A stretch of DNA of 64,000 bases from Circinella minor (taxonomy: Eukaryota > Mucoromycota > Mucoromycetes > Mucorales > Lichtheimiaceae), in NCBI GenBank assembly GCA_016758965.1, contig JAEPRB010000149.1:1-64000 (forward strand). Direction: 5' to 3'. The first letter of the stretch is position 1; the number at the start of each line of letters is the position of its first letter. This document shows, one piece after another, positions 26,413-40,467 of this stretch. A program made the position numbers and the translations under genes. The notes beneath the pieces were generated by a model that had not been told where the DNA came from, made no database searches, and worked only from the letters and a program-made list of their open reading frames with translations.

Positions 26413-29400
26413 ATAAACTTACGGTGTACAGATGTAAATAACTTATGAAGCTTAAAGGTAAGTAATGGTTCGGGTAATTCACGTAAAAACTTTTTAGTTA
26501 ATGCTGCTACTTGAATAGGACCTTCATTCATCAATTGTACATTGGTTGGATTGGTGTCTATTTCTTCACTGATTTCTTTAAGCCTTCGGATATTTCCATT
26601 TTTACGGAAAATACCTTCTACAGACATATCTATTGATCCCATATACATAATATTAAGATTTATATCATTACATTAACTTTACATTATTCATAATCTATAT
26701 ATGTAACATACCCATTTGCCTCATAGTAGCAATACTATCATCGATAAATATTGGAATTCGAATACGACTTGGACCTGCTCCTAAATTAGAATCAGTTCCA
26801 CTTTTTTCAACTAGAGTATCCAAAGGTACGCCAAATGTTCCTTCTAAATAAAATAAATTTGTTAATTAAATTAATTTATATACTTTAGAATTTCATAGTA
26901 AGATAAATAGGTTCCTACTACGATAACTGTTACATACCCTTGGGTGGTTTTTTATTAGTTTTAAGACTTGTAACGAATTTACCCCATAATGTTGGATTCT
27001 TCTTATCATCAATTAAATCAGCCAGTTCTTCCAAAGTGAAAGAATCCTTTAACAATTCTTCAAGATAAAGCACAGCAATATGCTTGACCATAAAATGATT
27101 CAATGCACTAAGTTCAGCAAGATAGGTAAATTTACCAATAGGTTTAATCTTTTCATAACTTTGAGTGTGTGTTCGTGAAGTAACTGTATCGACAATGGGT
27201 TGTTGAGGAGCAACAATAGAGTTTAATTGGTTCTCGTTATTTTTTGTTGTTGTTGTTGCTGTCGGTGTCGGTGTCGGTGAATGAGTAACTCTTCCCACGT
27301 TTAATGAATTACATTCGTCCGTGGCGGTTCCTGTTTCACCAGTTGACCCATTTGTAATAAATGCACTGGTCGGACTTGGTGTTTCCATTAATGTCGATCG
27401 TTTTGCCACACGATTAGAGTCCGTCATTTTACGCTTCATATGAGTTGATTTCATACGTTTGATATCACCTAAATTAATCTTTTCTTGAAGTTTTTCTCCT
27501 TCACTATGTGATTTGGTTCGGGATTCATGGGTCAACCTGCCTGGTGGAGTATTTCCCAGAATCGGGTCCTGAGTTGATTTGTTGTTTGTGTCATCAACTA
27601 TTATTTATTTATTTTTGTCAAGTAAGTATGCAATAACAATATACATAAAATAGCTGATCTCTCTCTTTCACCCCCCCCAAATAAAAAACCACTAATAAAA
27701 AATAAATATTATGTATACTCCGTATTACCTGAAACATTAAGAAGAATATATAATCGTCTATGGGAGTAACGTAACAAAAATGAAAATTGTTGTAATTGGG
27801 AAACATGTTCAAAACCTTGTTCAAATCCTAAAGTTGAATTTCCACAATGACTACAAAGTAAGATTGATTCTTTAGGATCCCAATAGGTATTTTCAAATTC
27901 ATCACGAAGAGGAAGACAACATTTAGAACATGCAAAACATTTATCATGCCAGCGTTTGTGATGATGTTTAAAACATTCGTCATCGCACGTTTTTTGACAA
28001 AAATGGCATGCATCTGACGTCAAGGGTGAGTCAAGTTCTGCGGAAGTATAGCGTTGTTTATTTGCTGATTCTACCAGTTGACTTAAAAATCTACTGATGG
28101 CAGATGACTTGTCTTGTTTTGTTTCCTATAAATATAATTTTGTGTGTGTGTTGTGTGTGCGTGTGTAAGTTTATTTTTATAAATAAATAAAATACATTTC
28201 TTTGTCTCTTCTTTCTTTTTTTGGTTCGTCATCGTTTTTTTGTTTTTTCTTATTGTCGTTCGTAGTTATTATCAAATCAGATGAATAGAAGTATCATAGG
28301 GTGGTATGATTTGTATACTTGATGTACACCGTATGACACATCATTTCTTTTCTCTTTCTCTCTTTTCTACATTATATATATATATATTTAAAATATGATT
28401 TCTTACCAATCTTAATGCACCTGTAAGACTTATACGAATTAATACTTTTAAATAATGGGCCAAGCCAGTTACTAAAGATAATAATTCTTCTGTAATTCCC
28501 ATACGACGAAGTCCTGTCTCTTGAGTTTGTGACAACAAAGAAAAAAAGTTGATGATTTTCTTGCACAATAGTCTGGACTCTCGTTCATGTTGTAACTCCG
28601 CATTCGATTGAGCATGATATTGTAACACCAAATCGTCAATGGCACCAAACAATACTTCTACATGCGTAACAAAATAATCTGCCATTCTTAATCCTTCTAA
28701 ATAACTTCCACCAGATACATGAAGTAACATATCAGATATACATGCTGCTGCTGATTCTATTAAAATATATACATATATATATTTAAACCAGTTTTCATAT
28801 TTTTTATTTTTTTTTTATTTTTATTGAAAAAATTATAATAGAAAGAAAAAAAAAACCACATGTCACTTTTTTTTTGTCTTGTGTTTTGTTTTTACCTTCA
28901 AAAGCAGAAAGAACTGTCCAAATACGGTAAACCTTGTCCTCCATGGCCACCTGAGCATCTCTTAATTCATCCATTGTCATTTTGGAAACGTCTATAATAT
29001 AACAAAAATGAGTAGTGATGGGGAGGGAAGTTGGGGGGGATGAGAGATAGAGGAGAGGGAAGGGAGAGGAAATATAGGAAATATAATTAATATTGAAATT
29101 TTATATTTAAATTATATATATATATATATTACCTTGATCTTGATGTACTAAATCTTTATTATTATCATTATTATCATCATTATTATTATTGTTGTCTAAT
29201 GATTGAGCGACTTTAACGTTCCAGAACTAAATGAACAAAAAAAAAAAAAAAGAAATATATTGCTCAGTATTAAAGGGGAGAGTAAAGAGCTAAAGATAAA
29301 AAAAAAAATTCATCCTCCCACACCCCTTTTCCTTTCAACCATCAAATACAATTATATATAAGTATATATGAAAAATAAAAATATAAAAACAACAATAACC

Positions 29401-30221
29401 TTTCTTTATACTATGAATACATTTGATTTATATATATAAAAAAAAGAAATTAAATGTATTATATATTATTTATTATATTTACCTTATGAATCATATAACA
29501 TTCAGGATGCCAGTGTTCATCCACATTATTACGATTAATTTCAACAAATTGTTTTAAAATAGCTGTTCTACAACCAGAGCATTTAATAGCAAACTTAACA
29601 GAATAGTGATAATGACAATAAACGTTATTTTCATGTTCATAATAAGAATCGGAAGGTCCAAGAACAACAGAACAAGCATGACAACAAAAATGTTCCAAAT
29701 GAAACTTTTTGCCAACAGCTGTAATATAAGGTCCTCTTAATGCTTCTCCACAACTTTCACAAACTAAATTTAATCGTCGAAAATAATCGCGTTCACATAA
29801 TGGTCTTTGTCTACCGTCGTGATTAATTGGGAAAAAACGTGAAGCCACTGGTTTGTTACAATCCTAAAAAAAAAAAAAAAGAAAGAATAAAAAAAAAAGG
29901 GGGGGGGGAATGTTGGGTAGCAACAAACAAATATATAAAGATCAGTTTGTTTCCAACACAACAGAAAAAAAAAAAAGTTATTTATTGTTTTTTAACTACA
30001 CTTGTTTATTTATTTATTTTTAAAAAAAAAAGTAACATCAAATCATGACTTACAAGACAACTAAAACAACTCCAATGAAACATGCCATCAAGAGCACGTA
30101 CAAATTCTCCATCGAGTGGTTGTTGACATGCTGTACAATTAATACCAGATGGAGTAGGTGATGGTGTTGATTGTAATTGATCACATTGAGCGCTGTCAGA
30201 TGAGCAGTCGCGCGGCGTCAT
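25485..30221 (-). CDS. LRG1: LIM-domain Rho GTPase-activating protein (Lrg1-like)
   Basis: Eleven exons: 30054-30221, 29483-29863, 29133-29226, 28896-28991, 28407-28756, 27729-28125, 26938-27597, 26712-26843, 26423-26629, 25966-26252 and 25485-25877. They join in phase to 1054 aa. LIM1 begins at Cys29 (CTAC), LIM2 at Cys91 (CESC), followed by a partial LIM (CSGC...HWHPECYMIHK) and, after a helical region, another LIM (CHFCQKTC...CSHC). The RhoGAP domain (~717-905) has EGIFRKNG with the arginine finger near Arg768, and LRELPEPLLTFK. This order matches yeast Lrg1 and fission-yeast Rga relatives, which inactivate Rho1-type GTPases and so limit cell-wall glucan synthesis and polarity signalling. 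The tail is Pro/Asn-rich and disordered. Confidence 0.93.
26360..26411. repeat. (AT)n(GT)n microsatellite in LRG1 intron
   Basis: A pure AT tract continuous with a GT tract lies immediately downstream of the donor of the exon ending at 26423, on the minus strand. Confidence 0.9.
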
Positions 30222-31411
30222 TTAGAAGGTTAAAAATGGTGTAAAACAATTGAAGAAAAGTAAAGAGAGGGAGTAAAGAAAAACAAGTAAGTAAAAGGGA
30301 AAAAAAAAAAAAAGAGAGAAACAAGGAAAGGAAAGGGGATAAAAAAAAAATAGGTAAGAACACAGCAATTAAAAAAGAGGTACAAAAAAAAAAGGTAGTT
30401 ATTGCATTGGGGAAAACCAACAATAATTTGATTTAACACCACACACACACATATATATAATAATAATAATAACACACAGACATAATATTAGAAAGAGGGG
30501 TGGGGGTGGGAGAGGGGGAAAGAGGGGGAATGACATTCTCCGCTATTGTTGTTATTATTGTCATGATTTAATAATAATAATTGAAATATAATCATTATAA
30601 CAAACAAATATAAAATATCTTTTTTTTTTTTTTTGCTTCTTTGCATTAAAATTAATTCATTTTAGTCAATAAGTAGTATTATTATTATCATTCAATTCAC
30701 CTCATTCTAAACATCTTAACTCCCCTCCCCCCCCCAAAAAAAAAAAAAAAGTCAGAGAATAAAAATAAAGTATATTTTTAAGATAAAGGTTATAATTCTT
30801 TTAAATTGATAATAATTTTCTTTTGTTTGATTAGAAAGGTTATTCATTTATAACTTTTTATTGACAACTTGTAATTTTCTATCTTTTGAAGGTAATCTCT
30901 TTTCTTTTAACAATCATTTTTTTTTTCATTAACTTGTCAAAAATTCAACTTTTTTTTAAAACCTCCAACTCTTTTTTTTTTCGGGTTGTACAAACAAATC
31001 CGAAGCAGATCGAGAAATTCTTTTGTGTGGGTTGTACTCTCTCTCTCTCTCTTTCTCTCTTTCTCTCTCTCTTATTACACATGTCATTTTTATTATGAAA
31101 ATGTATTATGTTTGTTTCACAAAAAAAAGGTATTTTTATATATTAATTTTACCCACGTCCCAAAATTACTTTTTTTGTCCTACTCTTATATCAAATGGCC
31201 CCTTGACCGAATGATATAATAATAAAAACAATTATCTCATACAATCTTTATATAAATCCAATATTATACGTAATGATTTATTTTTTGTACACAAAATAAA
31301 AAAAAAGGGGGGGGGGAGGTGGGGATATCTTCTTTTTTTATTATTATTAAAAAAAAGGTAGAAATGGATCATTATTTACAATTTGTTTGAGTTTTATATA
31401 TAAAAGGGTAG
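30222..31411. other. Intergenic, RAD17 3' end to LRG1 5' end
   Basis: Low-complexity sequence: CT repeats (31040-31072), nine C at 30727-30735 and ten G after a poly-A run at 31307-31316. It must contain the LRG1 promoter and the RAD17 terminator. Small ORFs here are Ser/Leu/Phe repeats and are not credible. Confidence 0.5.
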
Positions 31412-33834
31412 TTACCATCCTTCTAATTCTGCAATATCTGTACCATCACCAAATAAATCATCAAATTCTTCATCACTAAAATTTTCAATATCATCATTCC
31501 AATCAGTTGATTCTAATTCTTTTTCGTTTTTTACTTGAAGACCTCGATTAAATAAACCTATATAAAAGAATATATATATATATATATATATATTAAATAT
31601 ATGTATAATATATAGGTATATACTTTAATATATAAAACTTACCCATAAATGGTTCTTTTTTCTGTAAAGATAAAGTAATAAATTCTGGTTTTGTATGAGT
31701 TATCATTCTACCTGGTACAAATGGTTTTGTACGTGAATGCATAATTCCTCTCATAGCTAATAATAATTGATATTGTGATGGTGCTGTATCCTATATATAT
31801 ATATATATATATACATAAATGAGTTTCAATTGTATAGAATATTAAAAATTATTATTATTCTTTACCATCCAATTTTCTATAGATGTCATAGTATCAGCTA
31901 AACCAATCCATTCTAATGCTTTTGAATAAGAAGCTATATCATTTTCAAAAAATTTAGCCATATTCTCATGTAAATAAGCTATAAAAAGATTTGAATCAAC
32001 TGGTAATAAATTTATAATATTTTCTGGTGGTGATTCAAGTTGTCCTTTTGCATCACCTAAAAATAATAGTAATATTTTAGCCTTTTTTTTTCACGTTTTT
32101 TTTTTTTTTTTAAATACTATTTTATAAATATATTTATATATAACATACGTTTTGCATAAAGAACTTTTCCTAATGCATGGAATAATTGTAATGGTGATCC
32201 TCTATATATAATATATTAATTAAAAGGTAAGAATAACTTTTTTTTTATAAATAAAATTACCTTTCTTGTGCATGTATTAATTTTTCTTTTTCATTATTTA
32301 ATTGATCACGTTTACGTTTCATTGGTAATTTAGTTGAATTAAGTGAAGGGGGTATACAATGGAATTGAAGCATATTGATAGCATTTCGGATATCACCACG
32401 GGAAAGTTCTCCAATTTGAGTTAGTTGTTCTTTTGATAGTTTATAACCCGTACGACAATATTCTTTTTCTTGTATCAAATTTAAACTTTTTTCTATTCTT
32501 TTTGGTGTAATTGGATTAAGTCTATATAAAAAAATATTTTCTCTTTTTAAATAAGTTAAACATATTTCTCCTACCCCACCCACCTACTCACCCAAAAAAA
32601 AAAATTATATATAAATATTAGGTTTTTTTTACTAACTCGATTAAAGTACAATAAGGACTATCAATAAGACCAGGTGGTAAAACATCACGAATATTAGAAA
32701 GTCGAGTTTCATTATATCCTCGCCATTTATTATTATCTGTTTGCATCCATGCTTCACTGACAATTATCACCATTAAATATAATTCACTAGTATGCATATA
32801 AGCTTCAATTAATTCATGAAATCTTGTTTTAACATTATCTGATGTTAAATCAGGAATATCATCAAGTAAAATGATTCTTTTTTGTGCATCATAATTCAAT
32901 AATTTAGGATCTGAAAGAGGTTGATATTGACTCGCTCGATGTAAAAAGTTTTCAAATTTACTCATATTCGATTGATATTCTAAAAAAAAAAAACATTATT
33001 TAATTTGCTTCCCCCAACTCCCCCCCCCCTTTTTTTTTATTTAATTACCTTGATCTGCTTCCCAACCTTCTTGATTTGTTTGATTCCATTCAACAAGTTT
33101 ATAATCACGTGTTTTTGCAATTGTTCTTATTGTTGTACTTTTAGCAGATCCTGCAGGTCCACTTAATACAAGACACTATATATAAACGCAGTTTTTTTTT
33201 TTATTGATAATAATTCATTTTATTCGAAATCACCCTTTCTCCTCTATCTCTCAAAATAAATTTCATTTGCTTACTTTACACTGACCTGGTGGTCTACCAA
33301 TAGCTGACGTTTCTATACACTCAATTATTTTTTTTAATCTAGCTGGACTTATTGCTAATTCACTCTATTACACAGTAACAATAATAATAATAAACAAGTT
33401 TAGTCCATTCAATAATTCAAAAGAGAAAAAATGTAAATTCACTTAAGATTGTGATTACTATCTACCTCATCTCTTGGTTCATATTTATCAACCCATAACT
33501 GATCTATTATTTATATTATTATTATTATTATTTCAATAATAAAAAATAATTCGTGTTAGATCTCATAACATTTCCAAAAAAAAAAAAAGTTGCATTTGTT
33601 GCTGCGTAAAAAAACAGAATAATAACCTGTTCGTGTTAAATCTATATCCATTCGACAACTTGTCGTTCCTGTTGATTTTAATAATGTCTTTTTTTCTTTA
33701 TGTTGTGTTGGATAAGGTGGAAGTACGAATTGCTATTTAGATTTGAAAATAAACAAAAAAATTATTTAAGTATAATAATTTCTTTCATCGTAGAGGGTGA
33801 CCTCTTTTTTTAAATAATCGGGGAATCCGTACAT
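31412..33834 (-). CDS. RAD17: RAD17 checkpoint clamp loader
   Basis: Eleven exons: 33802-33834, 33627-33732, 33466-33503, 33275-33364, 33049-33175, 32637-32979, 32261-32521, 32149-32201, 31866-32056, 31643-31790 and 31412-31557. They join in phase to 511 aa. Signatures are QLWVDKYEPRDE, Walker A GPAGSAKST, Walker B-like IILLDDIPD and an AAA+ lid (LSRGDIRNAINMLQF). Rad17 (Rad24 in budding yeast) replaces the large RFC subunit and loads the 9-1-1 clamp at damaged DNA, activating the ATR/Mec1 checkpoint. It ends in an acidic tail (DEEFDDLFGDG...LEGW) and is short for the family. The 11-codon first exon (MYGFPDYLKKE) uses a weak donor, GTCACC, so the N-terminus is the least certain part. Confidence 0.88.
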
Positions 33835-34820
33835 CGTAAAAAGGATCCATTTTGGCAAGTTGTTAATAAAAAAAAAAAAGTAACTGTTAAAAAAAAAAAA
33901 AAAAAAAAGAGATAATCCCGAACTTAAAGTTTTCCTATTTTTAAAAAAAAAAATTAGCATAAATTCCGAAAGTCAAATTCATTAAACAAAGCATGTGCCA
34001 CATTTTGTTATTTTGAAGTAGCAATTAGTAAAATGAAATTATTTTTACTTGTTTGCTAATAGATAAACATCCATGATAAGAATAATTTGTATTTTACAGA
34101 TAAAAATGATAATGGTATGAAGATAAGGACTTTTTTTTATATATAGCAACGGTTATCGTTATCCGTTGTTTTACTGAGTCGATTTCAAATCTATCATTAT
34201 AAACTATATATAATAATAATAATAATATACAGGAAAGCTCTAGTTTTCAGTTGTTATATAAAAAGTACGGTATTGATATACTGAAGCTTGTTTTATTTGA
34301 TAATAATATCTGTTCTCCTAGTAGCTGATCATATCAAGTTAGTTGAATTATATTATTGTTAACGACTTGGTGTAAAAAAAAAAGGGAAGCATGATATAAT
34401 AAGTCCCCATCAACTTTTTGGAATGAACATTAACAATATTTTTTTTTTCATTATTTCTTATAAAAGATGAAATATATTCAATAATAAAATAAACAACTGT
34501 ATATAATGTAAATCTTTTCAGTATATAATTTATTCATTTTGTCATACGATTATATTCAAAAGAGTATCATTAACAATAAGGAAGAACAAAAAAAAAAAAA
34601 GCCGCTGCCTTATTGTCTCCATGGCAACAAACTAAATTTGTTAATCACGACAACGTCATCAAACCCGCCTAGTCGGGGTTGATAAGAATAAACAACCATG
34701 GGAGACAATCGAACCCAATTTTTTTTTTTTGCAAGTAACAAAAAATAAAAAAAAAAACAGCGCCTTTTCTATAACCCTCCCCCACTCTCTAAAAACCCAC
34801 AACACAAAACTAACACACAA
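33835..34820. promoter_or_regulatory. Shared upstream region of RAD17 and QCR2
   Basis: 986 bp between divergent starts, AT-rich. A GC-richer patch at 34600-34690 (GCCGCTGCC, CCCGCCTAGTCGGGG, the latter a short hairpin) and a CT-rich stretch (34774-34795) lie close to QCR2 and probably form its core promoter. No ORF. Confidence 0.4.
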
Positions 34821-36775
34821 ATGTTGGCCGCGCGCAGAGTTTTTGCATCCATTCCCAGCAGTGCCTCCAAGGCCTATAGCACCACCGCAGCCGCTCAAAT
34901 CAGCAAAGCATCCAATGGTGTTACCGTTGCTTCGATCGAAGAATCCGGTCCTACTGCTGGTTTGTCTGTCATTGTCAATGGTGGTTCGCGTCTCGAATCT
35001 ACCAAGGGCGCTGCTCACTTTTTGAAGAACTATGGTTTCAAGGTGAGTAATAAAAAAAACCCACCATTCAATTTTTTATTTTTATTTTTTTTAACAGAAT
35101 TTGACTTTTTAATACGAGATTGAAAAAAAAAAAAAAAAATAATAATCAATAGCGCGTATTTATTTATTATTTATTTGATATATATAAAACGATTCTTATG
35201 TTCTGTCTAAAAATTTAGAACAATGCCAACCGTACTGCTTTCCGTATTACTCGTGAAACTGAATTGGCTGGTGGTGTTTTGTCTGCCAACTTGACCCGAG
35301 AATCCATTGTCTACTCTGCCGAATTCTTGAGCAGTGATGCGTGAGTTTTCTTTTTATTTATTTATTTATTTATTTATTAGAATAATTATTATTTGTTATC
35401 TTATTTGGAATTGGAGAAAATCGAAAAAGGATAGAAAAAAGCATTGGATAGATAAATATATATAAAGAGAGGATTGCATAAGAACTACTTTTGGCTAAAC
35501 GAAAAAAAAAAATGGAAAATCATATATATATATATATATATATGTATATTATCGATTATTTCCCCAATATATTTGATTTATTTATTTTAGTGCTCAATTC
35601 GCTGAAGTTTTGGGTGATGTTGTCTCTAACCAAAAATTCCAAGATCACGAATTCACTGCCGTTGCTCAACAAACTGCCGCTGAATCCGCCAACGCTGCTG
35701 CTTCTGCTGAAGCTGCTGTCTTTGAAGCTGCTCATACCGTCGCTTTCCGTAACGGTCTCGGTAACTCTATCTTCGCCAGCCCTGCCAGCAAAGTTAATAA
35801 CGCTGCTGTCAAGAGCTATGCTGCCGAACTTTTCAAGACTGGTAACATTGCCCTTGTTGGTGCCGGTATTCCTTTGGAAACCGTCCAAAAGTTCGCTGAA
35901 ACTTATATTACCGCTCCTTCCGGTTCTTCATCCGTCCCTGCTGCCAAGTACTTTGGTGGAGAATCCCGTATTGAAGCTGCCACTGGTAAGAGTCATTTGA
36001 TCCTTGCTTTCGAAGGTGCTCCTCTTAACTCTGCTGAATATGCTGCTGCTCAAGTCCTTCGTTTCGCTCTTGGTGGTGAACAACGTGTCCAATGGGCTGC
36101 TGCCGCTGGTCTTCTCGGTGAAGCTGCTGCCAAGTTGGGTGAAGGTGCTGAATTGAAGGCTTTCAATGCCGCTTACTCTGATGCTGGTCTCTTTGGTGTC
36201 TATGCTTCTGCCTCCTCTTCTGGTATTGCTTCCGCTGCCGCCGCTGCTGCTGAACAATTGAAGGCTGTTGCTGGTGGTGTCTCTGAACAAGTCTTTGCCA
36301 GTGCTCTTGCACAAGCTAAATTCGCTGCCGTCTCTGGTTTCGAAACCCGATTGGATCGTTTGGAAACTGCTGGTTCCCAGGTAAGAGAATAAAAATAGAA
36401 GAAAAATTTGGGGGTGGGCTGCTATGAATCTATATTTGCGTAATTAGTACGAAATAATGAAAGAATTGGAAGGAAGGAAAAAAAACTGATATAATACTAT
36501 TTAATTAATAGGCTCTCCTTGCTGGCAAGTATACCTCTGCTGCTGATGCTGTCAATGCTCTTGAACAAGTTTCTGCTTCGGATGTTGCCAAGGTAAATAA
36601 TAACGAATTTTTATTATTCATATGTATAAAATATAAATAGAGGATATATATATATATATATTGACATGCAAATTATTTTCTCTAGGTTGCCGAAAAATTG
36701 TTGAGCGGCAAGGCAACAACTGCTGCCTTGGGTGATGTTTATAACATTCCCTATGCTGACTCCCTCTCCCTTTAA
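34821..36775 (+). CDS. QCR2: Cytochrome bc1 complex core protein 2 (QCR2)
   Basis: Five exons (34821-35042, 35219-35340, 35591-36380, 36512-36592, 36686-36775) join in phase to 434 aa ending TAA. The N-terminus is a mitochondrial presequence (MLAARRVFASIPSSASKAYS). Core signatures follow: GLSVIVNGGSRLES, GAAHFLKN, LAGGVLSANLTRESIVYSAEF and later GGESRIEA and ALGGEQRVQW. The zinc-binding HxxEH motif of active peptidases is absent, as usual for core protein 2. It is a matrix-side structural subunit of respiratory complex III. Ala/Gly-rich C-terminal half and codon bias toward C-ending codons fit a highly expressed protein. A decayed copy of its last exon lies at ~43031-43108. Confidence 0.95.
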
Positions 36776-37335
36776 AAAGAATAGTTTTTTCGTAAATCCA
36801 TTTTCACCATTATAAAACGAAAAAAAAAACTCACACACACATACAATAATAACACTGCTGGCATAATTTTTTTTCTTGTTTAAAATAAGTAGCAACATAA
36901 AAAAAACAAAAACGTATCATAGATATCCGATCATTTGCCCATTATGGAAACATGTGTTGTGGAACAAAAAGGAAATATAGAACAGACATGCCAAAACGTG
37001 TGATTCTGGTGACTTTTTTTTATGTGGATTGATAATAATGATGATGGGAAATAGAGTATTATTTCTATTGTATTTGATAAAACTTATAATTGTATAACAC
37101 GGGAAGAGAAAAAAAACTGCATTTTTAATAATAATAGTGTATATACGGGAATATAAAAGGGTCTTTTTTAATTTTATTTTTGTTAAGCAAAAAAAAAATA
37201 ATAATTATTTTATTAATGGCTCTATTGGGCCTTTTTACTAGGATTTAAAAAAAATACATGAAGTTGGGGGGTATTTCAGTGTATTATACGTTAATAAACA
37301 ATGTTTAAATAGGGTAGAGTTTTATATTACATTTT
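36776..37335. other. Convergent intergenic region QCR2 / GH3-A
   Basis: Holds the 3' UTRs of QCR2 and GH3-A and no ORF. Much of it can be aligned by eye with 43109-43450 in front of GH3-B, for example AATAACACTGCTGGCATAAT against AATAACACTACTGTTATGAA, which marks it as part of the duplicated unit. Confidence 0.6.
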
Positions 37336-40300
37336 TCACAACGAAAATGTTGCAGTTTGATGAATATCACGGCTGCTTGAACCAACATGAACAGTATATT
37401 CGCCTTCAGGAACGGTCCAACCAGATTCCTCGGTCCAAATACTAAGATCAATCTTCTTGAATTCAAAAGTGACCTTGGTTTGTTGACCAGCCTTGATAAA
37501 AACTCGTTCAAAACCACGAAGGACTTTGGGTGGTTCTCCGGCAGACTCAGGGAATGAAATATAGGCTTGAGGTACTTCGGCACCATCAACATCACCTGTA
37601 TTCTTGACAAAGGCTGTAACAGTAGCCAAAACATCATTTTTACCACGGTTAGTATTGATCTTGATTTTTTCATATTCAAAGGTAGAATAAGAAAGACCAT
37701 AACCAAAAGCAAAGAGAGGCTCGATATCATTGGCATCAAAGTGACGGTAACCTAAGGCAAGCTTTTCAGTGTATTCAATATTGTATTCGGGAGAGATATG
37801 GGCAGCATAATCTTCTTCATTCTTGGCAATTGTATATGGAAGACGACCTGATGGGTTAACATCACCAAAAAGAACATCAGCGAGAGAATTACCAGTTTCT
37901 TGCCCAGGAAGACCAGGCCAAACAACAGCCTTGATGTTTTCATGATCAATCCAGGGCATAAGAACAGGACCAGTAGAATGAATAACAACAACTGTATTCT
38001 TATTAGCATCAGCAACAGCTTGGATCTAATATATGTTTGTATATATAAAAGGTTAAAAAATATTAAGATTCATATAATAAATAAAAGTGAATCATAGCAA
38101 AAAAAATGATTTACTAACCAGGTTATCACCATTGTTCCATAAGGTCATATTCTTACGGTCGTTGTTACCATCAACCAATAAATATTCTTCACCAGCAGGA
38201 GCCTTGGAGAATACAAAAGCAATATCGGCATCTTTTGCCAATTCTGCAGCAGCTTCTGTATCCCAATCATTGTAAGTGTGAACAACTTCAACTGACTCGC
38301 CAGCACGCTTACTAATACCTTCAGTAGGCTAAGGAATGAAATAAATTTACGAGAATTAATAAGAACAAATAATTTAGCATTAATGATAATAGCGTATATG
38401 TTTACTTACTGTAACAATATATGGGAAATCAACACTTCCTGAACCCCAACCCTTTTAAATAAAATATCAATAAACATTTATGTTAGTAAGTATATATAAA
38501 CAAATAGACATTATCAGCATATCATTCTATTTCTTACCATAGCGTAGCTATTTGTTTCAAAATATATATATATATATAAAGAATAGTTAGATCGAAGAAA
38601 AAAAAACATTTTTTTCATCTATGGATTTTACATAATAGATAATCATATATATGTAAAATAACTTACGTTCCATCGTTACAAGCCAAATCTGTACATTCTC
38701 CTTCACTAAGACTGCTAGTCAAAGGTACTGAAGGTGGTCCAGCATCTGAACCAATAATTGCAATTTTGTTAAGATTTTCTGAAGAAATGGGTAAAGTACC
38801 ATCATTATTGGATAATAATACAAGAGAGGCAGCACCGATATCACGAACAAATTTAATATGTTCATCAGAAGTGACAACCACTTCAGGCTCATTTGCACGA
38901 TCGAAAGATTTGAGTGTAGTTTCAGGGAAGTCCTAATAACATTACAATTCATAGAATTTTTAAAATATAAGAAGTCTATTTCTCTCTCCTTTTTCTTTTT
39001 TCAATGTTTGAATTTTAACATAGAACATACCTTATCTTGGCCAACCTTATAATGAGCTGCGGCAATACGTAAAGCCATATCAGTGACCTGAAAGCATACA
39101 ATTATTATTAGAATTATTTTTTTTCTGTTTCTTTTATTTTATTTTGTTAAGAAGTAAATTCATTCTTACCCGTTCTTCAGAAACATCACCTCTTTCAACA
39201 GCGGCTGTCAAGTTTTTACCATAGTAGGAAAGACCATCACCCATGACGATATCACCAGGCATTGTCATATCCAAACCACCATTAGCTGATGCAACAGTAG
39301 AATGAGTAGCACCCCTAAAAAGAATTATAGATAGCATTTTTAATATCGTTATTTGCATGATACGTCTATTTTTAGGTACTTACCAATCACTCATCACAAA
39401 GCCCTTGAAATCCAAGTCCTTCTTTAAGATTTGGTTCAATAATTTATCATTTTCGCAAGCATGAACATCTTCATACAAATTGTATGAACACATCACTGAT
39501 GTAAGACCAGCTTCGATCATACGTGCATAAGGCCATGCATAAATTTCATGAAGTGTACGGTCGTCAGCATCAGAATTCGACTATATTAAGATAATAATAT
39601 ACACAAAATAGAGAGCCATTGAGTACCAAGTTTATTACTTTGAATATTTGAATAAAATCTTCATTATAAAAAAATAAAAGAGTATTCATTCTTACTGTAG
39701 TACGATTAATTTCTTGGTTATTTAAAAGAAAATGCTTAGCTGTAGCAATCTGTATCAAAAATGTCAAAACTTTTTTTTTCTCATTTGGTTGTAATATCAA
39801 TCATTAATAAATAAATAGAAAAAGGATTACATACCACATTTTGACTTTGGACACCTTTAACATATTCGGAAGCAGAGATACCTTGAAGGTATGGATCTTC
39901 ACCAAATCCTTCCCATCCTAAATATTACACATTTTAAAAACGTTTTAATTGATATCGTTAAATTTTGATTGATTAAAACAGTAAAGCAAATATATGAAAT
40001 TAAGGAAATAAAATAAGAGTTAAAACTTAAATCATACCTCTTCCACCCGTAGGTGCCCGGAAAATATCTACAGAAGGTCCAAGTTGAGCATGGACACCTT
40101 TATCACGACTTTCTTTACCAATAATCTCAGCACGTTTATGCATTAACTGACGATCAAATGTGGCGGCAGCATTTATACCAGAAACACCAGCGGTACCATT
40201 GCTAGCATAGCGAGTACCCAATGGACCATCTTGAAGACACAATGAGGGGAAATCAGGACTTTTGGATTCAAAAGTTTGACCAACACATAGTGTATTTTCC

Positions 40301-40467
40301 CAACCCATACCAGTAGCAAGACCCACTTTTTGTTCAAGAGACATTTGGTTTATAACAGATTCTGCTTTGGCATAAGCTTCTTCCCAACTACGTTCATTAC
40401 TAGTAGGTGCACCTTGAACTAGTGCAAGTGCACAGACAGCAATTGTTGTTAATGAAGTAAAAATCAT
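37336..40467 (-). CDS. Secreted GH3 beta-glucosidase, paralogue A
   Basis: Eleven exons: 40038-40467, 39835-39917, 39696-39749, 39384-39580, 39170-39314, 39031-39087, 38667-38932, 38538-38547 (10 nt), 38410-38451, 38119-38328 and 37336-38025. They join in phase to 727 aa. A signal peptide (MIFTSLTTIAVCALALVQGA) indicates secretion. GH3 signatures are QDGPLGTR (Asp80, Arg86), [16 protein letters not shown] (Lys176-His177), MSDW with nucleophile Asp254, and AGEEY with probable acid/base Glu475. The C-terminus is a fibronectin III-like domain. Fungal enzymes of this type cleave terminal beta-glucosyl residues from cellobiose and glucan fragments. It is the first of four head-to-tail paralogues. 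Confidence 0.94.
38538..38547 (-). other. 10-nt micro-exon of GH3-A
   Basis: CTACGCTATG (minus strand) between ...CAAATAG and GTAAGA. It joins GGAAC to GGTTGG, giving G-T-Y-A-M-G-W-G; skipping it would shift the frame. Confidence 0.9.

Noticed and set aside
35928..36314. Minus-strand ORF inside QCR2
   Set aside because: Shadow of the biased QCR2 coding frame.
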